A stretch of 64,000 nt of DNA, from contig NC_019879.2 in assembly GCF_002234675.1 (NCBI RefSeq), positions 9,553,325 through 9,617,324 of the forward strand, written 5' to 3'. The position numbers and the translations under genes are program-made. Shown here in pieces: positions 59,300 to 64,000 of the stretch; the stretch's first letter is position 1; each line of letters begins with the position of its first letter. The stretch comes from Oryzias latipes. Taxonomy: Eukaryota; Chordata; Actinopteri; Beloniformes; Adrianichthyidae. The notes below the pieces were generated by a model, which saw nothing but the letters and a program-made list of their open reading frames with translations, had not been told where the DNA came from and did not search any database.

Positions 59300-59640
59300 G
59301 CTGTCTTAAATTTGATCCAAATGTTTTGGACATGGTGTAACTGTTTTACAAAGAATTCTTTATCAACAAATGTTTCATTCATTCAATACAGCAAGTAGTC
59401 CTTAAAAATTAATGGCAATAGATTAGTTATTCTCACCATAAAAATTTAAAAGTTACCTAAATTTGTCCCGTCAAAAGTGTTATTGAGATTTCATGAAAGC
59501 AGCCATTTTGAAATTAGCTGGAAAAGCCCTCTATTGCCCCTAGTGGAATGATGATGAACTACAGGACAGAAAACATGGACCAAGTTACATACAATGGGTT
59601 TTTAGGGAAAGTTTTGATCATGCTAATAATATATAAATGT
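59300..59640. repeat. Family-4 repeat, copy 2
   Basis: Blocks AAATTTGATCCAAATG, GAAAGCAGCCATTTTGAAAT, TTGCCCCTAGTGGAATGATG and GAAAACATGGACCAAGTTAC. It lies about 55 bp beyond family-1 copy I. Confidence 0.65.
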
Positions 59641-62600
59641 ATCAACTATAATATGAATAGTTATGTATTAATAATCAACATATACAATATCAGTAACTTC
59701 GCCGTGTGCTGAAAATGTTTTCCCATATTAAGAGTTTTGATTTGAAATAGATTAGCTCACACAGCAGGGAGTGAATGGGAATATTTTACTCCTTTCAATC
59801 CATTTGTTTACCACAAGTTTGAACCAGGCTGTTAAGATTTATATATAACTGTGTTAAGAACAGACAAAAGAGCCAAGAAGAATTCAGACAGTCTGTGGCT
59901 CTCCTCCACGCTCCACTTTTTTGTCTTAATGACTGGGCTTTGTGGTGTTACAGTGGCAGCAATGTTGTATAATTAAGCTGACTCGCCCCTCTGTGCCCAT
60001 CCCCTCCCTGAGACCTCGCCACACCTCTCTACGCTTCCACACCAGACCAGCTCCAAACACCACGCCGCCTCCCTCTTCTGTACATCCACCACTCTCCATC
60101 CACTCGACCCGGGTCTCTGCTAGTTCTTGCCAAGCAAGGCGGTCTGGCCAATCATCTGGCATGGCGGGTCCGAGGCGAGCATCACCTTTTCTCTGAGGAG
60201 CAAAACTGCAAGGGAGGAGGAAAAATGAGAGAGTGTTGGAGGGGGGGGGCATGTGCTCATACACACAGCACAAACACACACACACTGAACAGTGATGTCA
60301 TCTGAAATGACATCATCCTATGGAAAACAGCCAGCAGATCTGATGGGTTAGCATCCTCCAGTGAGTTAAAGCGAGAGAACAAGAGACGGAGTAAGACATT
60401 TGCAAATGAAAAAAGAGGGGGGAAAAGGGAAAATGCATTTTAAAAGGGACAAAGCCCCTTACTAGAATTTCTATTGTTTTCCAAAATCGGAGCTTCTTGG
60501 TGTTTGAAAAAATGTCACATTTTAAGGAAATACACAGCAGGTGCAGTCAGGCTGACAGGAGCAAGAACAGGTAATGAAAGTGCAGCCATAGTGGAAATGA
60601 ATCAATAGCAGAGAGCTAATACTGACACTCACAGAAATGTGCATGTTTACTGCAGCAGCACATTCACAGCGGATGCACCGTATACTCCCAAGAACTCAAA
60701 AGCGTGCATGCTCGTGGAGTCACAGATAAACACGCTCTGTCACTCTCCGGGTTCGTGGTGGGGCCACCTGTGCCTCTGCATGTTTCCATTGTTGTCCACT
60801 TGGCTGTGCTGTGCTCCCAACATGTCTGCCATCTGAAACCAGACACCTATGGACCAAGCATCCTGCCTGCCTATTACACCTCTTCATCTCCAGAGCCACT
60901 GCGGATGCTGAGGACTTTATCCCCGGGATAACACACGTGCTATACATTAATACCTTTTTTTTTATTCTGTTTATAAGAAAAAACTGCAAAGTCAGCATCT
61001 TTTTTCCCAAAATAAATTCAAGCAAATGGTTTGTAGATTTTTTTGTATTTATCTACTGCAGAAAAAATATGAGACACCAAAAACTCTTTGCTGCAAGAAA
61101 AAAAATGCACACCTGTCCAAAATATAATGCATATTTTTTAAAAATTAAGCTTGAACTATAATTAAAAACAAAGGCAAAGTCTGTTTTTGACTTTCTCTGC
61201 ATCAGAAATTCCTTTTTCTAGATATTGTAGACAAGGCTCAAGCTGCTCAGAATCAAATCATACAACCTTCCCTCCAAAATTAAAATATGTAAAAAATAAA
61301 AAAAATAAAACTATGCCTTTAATGAACTGCCTCTGGTGCTCAAAGTGCTCCTTAAAGAGCCAATTGATGGAGGAAAGCTTCTAATACACGATGATCTAAT
61401 CTTCCTTCACTGCTGTTAGCAGCAAACTGACTCAACAGTATAAATAGAGAGGCATGTTGCGTGGGACAAAGAGGAGCAGGAAGGAGGGAGGGAACGAAGG
61501 AGGGCTCGTCGTGATGTGAGGTTGTGATTCCACAATGAGGCAAAAATAAGATAAGGTCAGCAAAGACCTGACCAAAATAGTAACAATAAAGCTGAAAACT
61601 GCACAACCAATCTGGCTTTAAGAAGCTGTCATTACTCAGACTTTACTCTCACAATAGCTGTGCTGGTAAACTGTGTTGTTAGGCAATATGGTTTTGGAAC
61701 AAAGAAGAAGTGGAAGAGTTTAGTGAACACTTCCCCTAAAGGTCTCCACACTTTAATGGAGTGTTTTACTGGAACGACTGTGTATCCAATGCCTGACAAA
61801 AGAGAGCACATTTCAGGTAGACTGTCACATGCATAACAGGTTAATAATTCACAACAACAGAAATTAGTTTTTACTTGACAGAACACAGAAACGAACCCGC
61901 TGGTTTTTGCTTTCAAGCTCTGAGAGGATCGATTACTCGCAGTTACATGTAAATATTTGCTGAATTGCATCCCATGCTACACGTTGCCCATTTTTGGTTA
62001 TATTTGTCACAACCCGTTCCACTCATTCCTACCTTTGTTCTCGTCTCTGCAGCATTGGTTTGGCAACGCCGGCACACTCCTCCTCTTTTCCGATCTTAGT
62101 CACAGGCCTCACTTACGAGGCAGGAGTTGAAGCTTTGCACCAGATGACATGTTTGGCCACTTCCTTGATTTTTCCCTCTGTGCCTTTATCTTTCTCTGCA
62201 GGTTTGGAACATAAAGACAAATTCAGCTGCAAGAGTTTTTTAAAGTTACTCTTGTCTAAAGAAATAACAGGAACAATATCCGCCAGGAATGATTTTTATT
62301 ACAATTTCTTTTACTGTTTTTAACCCTGTAGAATTCATTTGTGACAGCTGATTCCTGTCTGCCCTGCCTTTACCTGAAGACGGACTCCAGCAGAATCCTG
62401 CTTGGGAGAATGTATGTGTGGAAAAAAGATGGAGGGATAAAAAAAATTATTAAAAATCACAGAAGAAATTTGATGATGTTCAAAAATTAACTATAGAGCA
62501 ATAAAGTGAATTCTATTTTTGCAAACATTAGTAATGAATTCATTCAGTAATAACACTGTCAAGCCCAGTAGATCAAAGAACAGACAGAATTTTATTTTTT

Positions 62601-62754
62601 ACGGAATTAGGAGTGTTTATTAAACCCTTTGATGAAAACAGATGTCAATGCCATTTTCTATTAGACACAGACAGCATCACTGATTAAACATTTGGCGATT
62701 TCTTAAGTTTTTGCTCACTAAAATGTTAGTTTAAGACGAAAAAATATTATCACC
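59641..62754. other. No gene recognised
   Basis: Open frames on both strands at 59926-60285 come from C- and G-rich low-complexity text. Nothing else is recognised. Confidence 0.45.
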
Positions 62755-63105
62755 TTATTTACCTGCAGTCTCAAATTTGATCCACACTTTTTTAACATAA
62801 TTTACTTGTATATTGAGTTAATTATCAACAGATATTGTTTGATTTTAATGCAGCAAGTTGTCATTTAAAATATGTATACCATTTGATGAGTTATTTTCAC
62901 CATAGAGTTTGGAAAATAAGCTAAATTTTCCCACCAAATGTGTTTTGGAGATTTCACCGAAGCAGCCATTTTGAAATGAGTAGGAAAAGCCTTTCTACTG
63001 CCCCTAGTGGAATGCTGATTAACTACAGGCCAGAAAACATGGACCAAGTTATATACAAGGAACATTTGGATCATGCTATTGAGATAGGGGTCTAAGAAAT
63101 GCTTG
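62755..63105. repeat. Family-4 repeat, copy 3
   Basis: Same block order as copy 2: AAATTTGATCCACAC, GAAGCAGCCATTTTGAAATG, CTGCCCCTAGTGGAATGCTG, GAAAACATGGACCAAGTTAT. Confidence 0.65.
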
Positions 63106-64000
63106 TATATCTAAATGCATATGGGATTAAAATGGTTGCTGTATGTTGCTGACTGTAAAAAGCATACAGTGATGCAGTCCAAAAAGATGAAAACTTAGAT
63201 TTACAAGTGAAAACTTTCATGTCATTTTAGTTTTGAGTGCTTAAAAAGATGGAGCGGGGGGGTTTTAGTGGTCATTTAGCAGCCTGAGACCCGGGGACGT
63301 TGTCAAAATCGCAGGAAAAAGAAAGAGAAAAACTATGTTTACTCAAACTGTGTGATGTCTTTCACATAAATTAAGGTGAACCTTTTGTAGATGTACAGAA
63401 AGGAGGCCCTGGCGTAAGTCATTGAGTCAACATTTTCTCTGAAAATTGTTTGGCTTGGGTCACAAGGTTACCTGTTGATTACTATTGTGTTGCTTGACAA
63501 AGCAGGGCAGGACAAAAAATGTTCACAGAACAAACCTGGTGTCCCCAGGGACTCAAACTCTGTATATATGGCATCTTTTGTGCAAAGTCAATGAGTATTG
63601 AGGTTCTATGCATGTTTGACTTCCTGTCAACTTGTTTCAGGTTCTGCTATCTGTCTTATTTACAGGAGAGAAGACATTCTTATTAAACCAGCATAAGTGA
63701 TCATGAATTTACATAAGAATCAATATAACAGCACCCGTATTTGAATAGTTTTTATGTGTCCTATGGTTTTAAAAGGATCTTTAGGAATATATAAAAAAAT
63801 ATGCGTTTTGGTTTTTTTTTTTGCAAACAAGCCTTTAACAAAATAAAATTTCTAAATTATCAGAATGTAAACCTGTTAATAACGTTTTTGCAATAATGCG
63901 TTAAAGTTTTTTTTCTGAACTCTCATATGTAAAAAGGCAGAGATTGCTTCAGGCGTTTTACATGGTGATAGATCTTCTTTATCAGTGTAAAAGTAATACT
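63106..64000. other. No gene recognised
   Basis: AT-rich, no repeat or coding block seen up to the window edge. Confidence 0.5.

Overview
The window is nuclear DNA from a vertebrate, most likely a teleost fish. Its three protein genes have clear vertebrate relatives and are spliced with GT-AG introns. The long AT-rich spaces between them are filled with teleost-type mobile DNA: Tc1-like, hAT, pogo/Tigger-like, TTAA-flanked MITEs, LINE 3' ends and tRNA-derived SINEs. The mix of repeats resembles medaka-type genomes, but the species cannot be fixed by reading alone.

Genes. (1) 13043-13990, minus strand: tasl (human CXorf21), the lysosomal TLR adaptor that binds SLC15A4 and recruits IRF5. Its whole coding sequence lies in one exon, 2 nt after a splice acceptor. 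(2) 20067-22351, plus strand: a three-exon gene for a 263-residue protein that I match to human C13orf42, function unknown. (3) 23909-37091, minus strand: rnaseh2b, the B subunit of RNase H2. All eleven coding exons were read, giving 299 residues and a C-terminal PCNA-binding-like motif. Genes 2 and 3 are convergent, about 1.5 kb apart. Both human homologues lie in 13q14.3, so this looks like conserved synteny; tasl is X-linked in human.

Layout. 1-12 kb: repeats only (an inverted repeat with a hammerhead-like core, a dead Tc1 copy, a piggyBac-like MITE, a hAT MITE nested in an older element, two SINEs). 12.3-14 kb: tasl and its 3' side. 14-20 kb: repeats, with a LINE end that runs into a long TCTA tract. 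20-37 kb: the C13orf42-like gene and rnaseh2b, whose introns 2, 3, 4 and 9 are packed with transposons. 37-64 kb: no coding gene recognised; several hAT copies, copies of three repeat families, two large microsatellites and one weak pair of candidate non-coding exons (45.4 and 47.1 kb).

The most notable non-gene content is (a) a family of about ten TTAA-flanked elements ('family 1', termini AGACCCACTCC) that share a short acidic reading frame, three copies of which were later split by three different kinds of insertion, and (b) a 1.08-kb element with perfect 19-bp terminal inverted repeats in rnaseh2b intron 9 that carries a truncated Myb/SANT-like reading frame. No virus, CRISPR array or bacterial operon is present.
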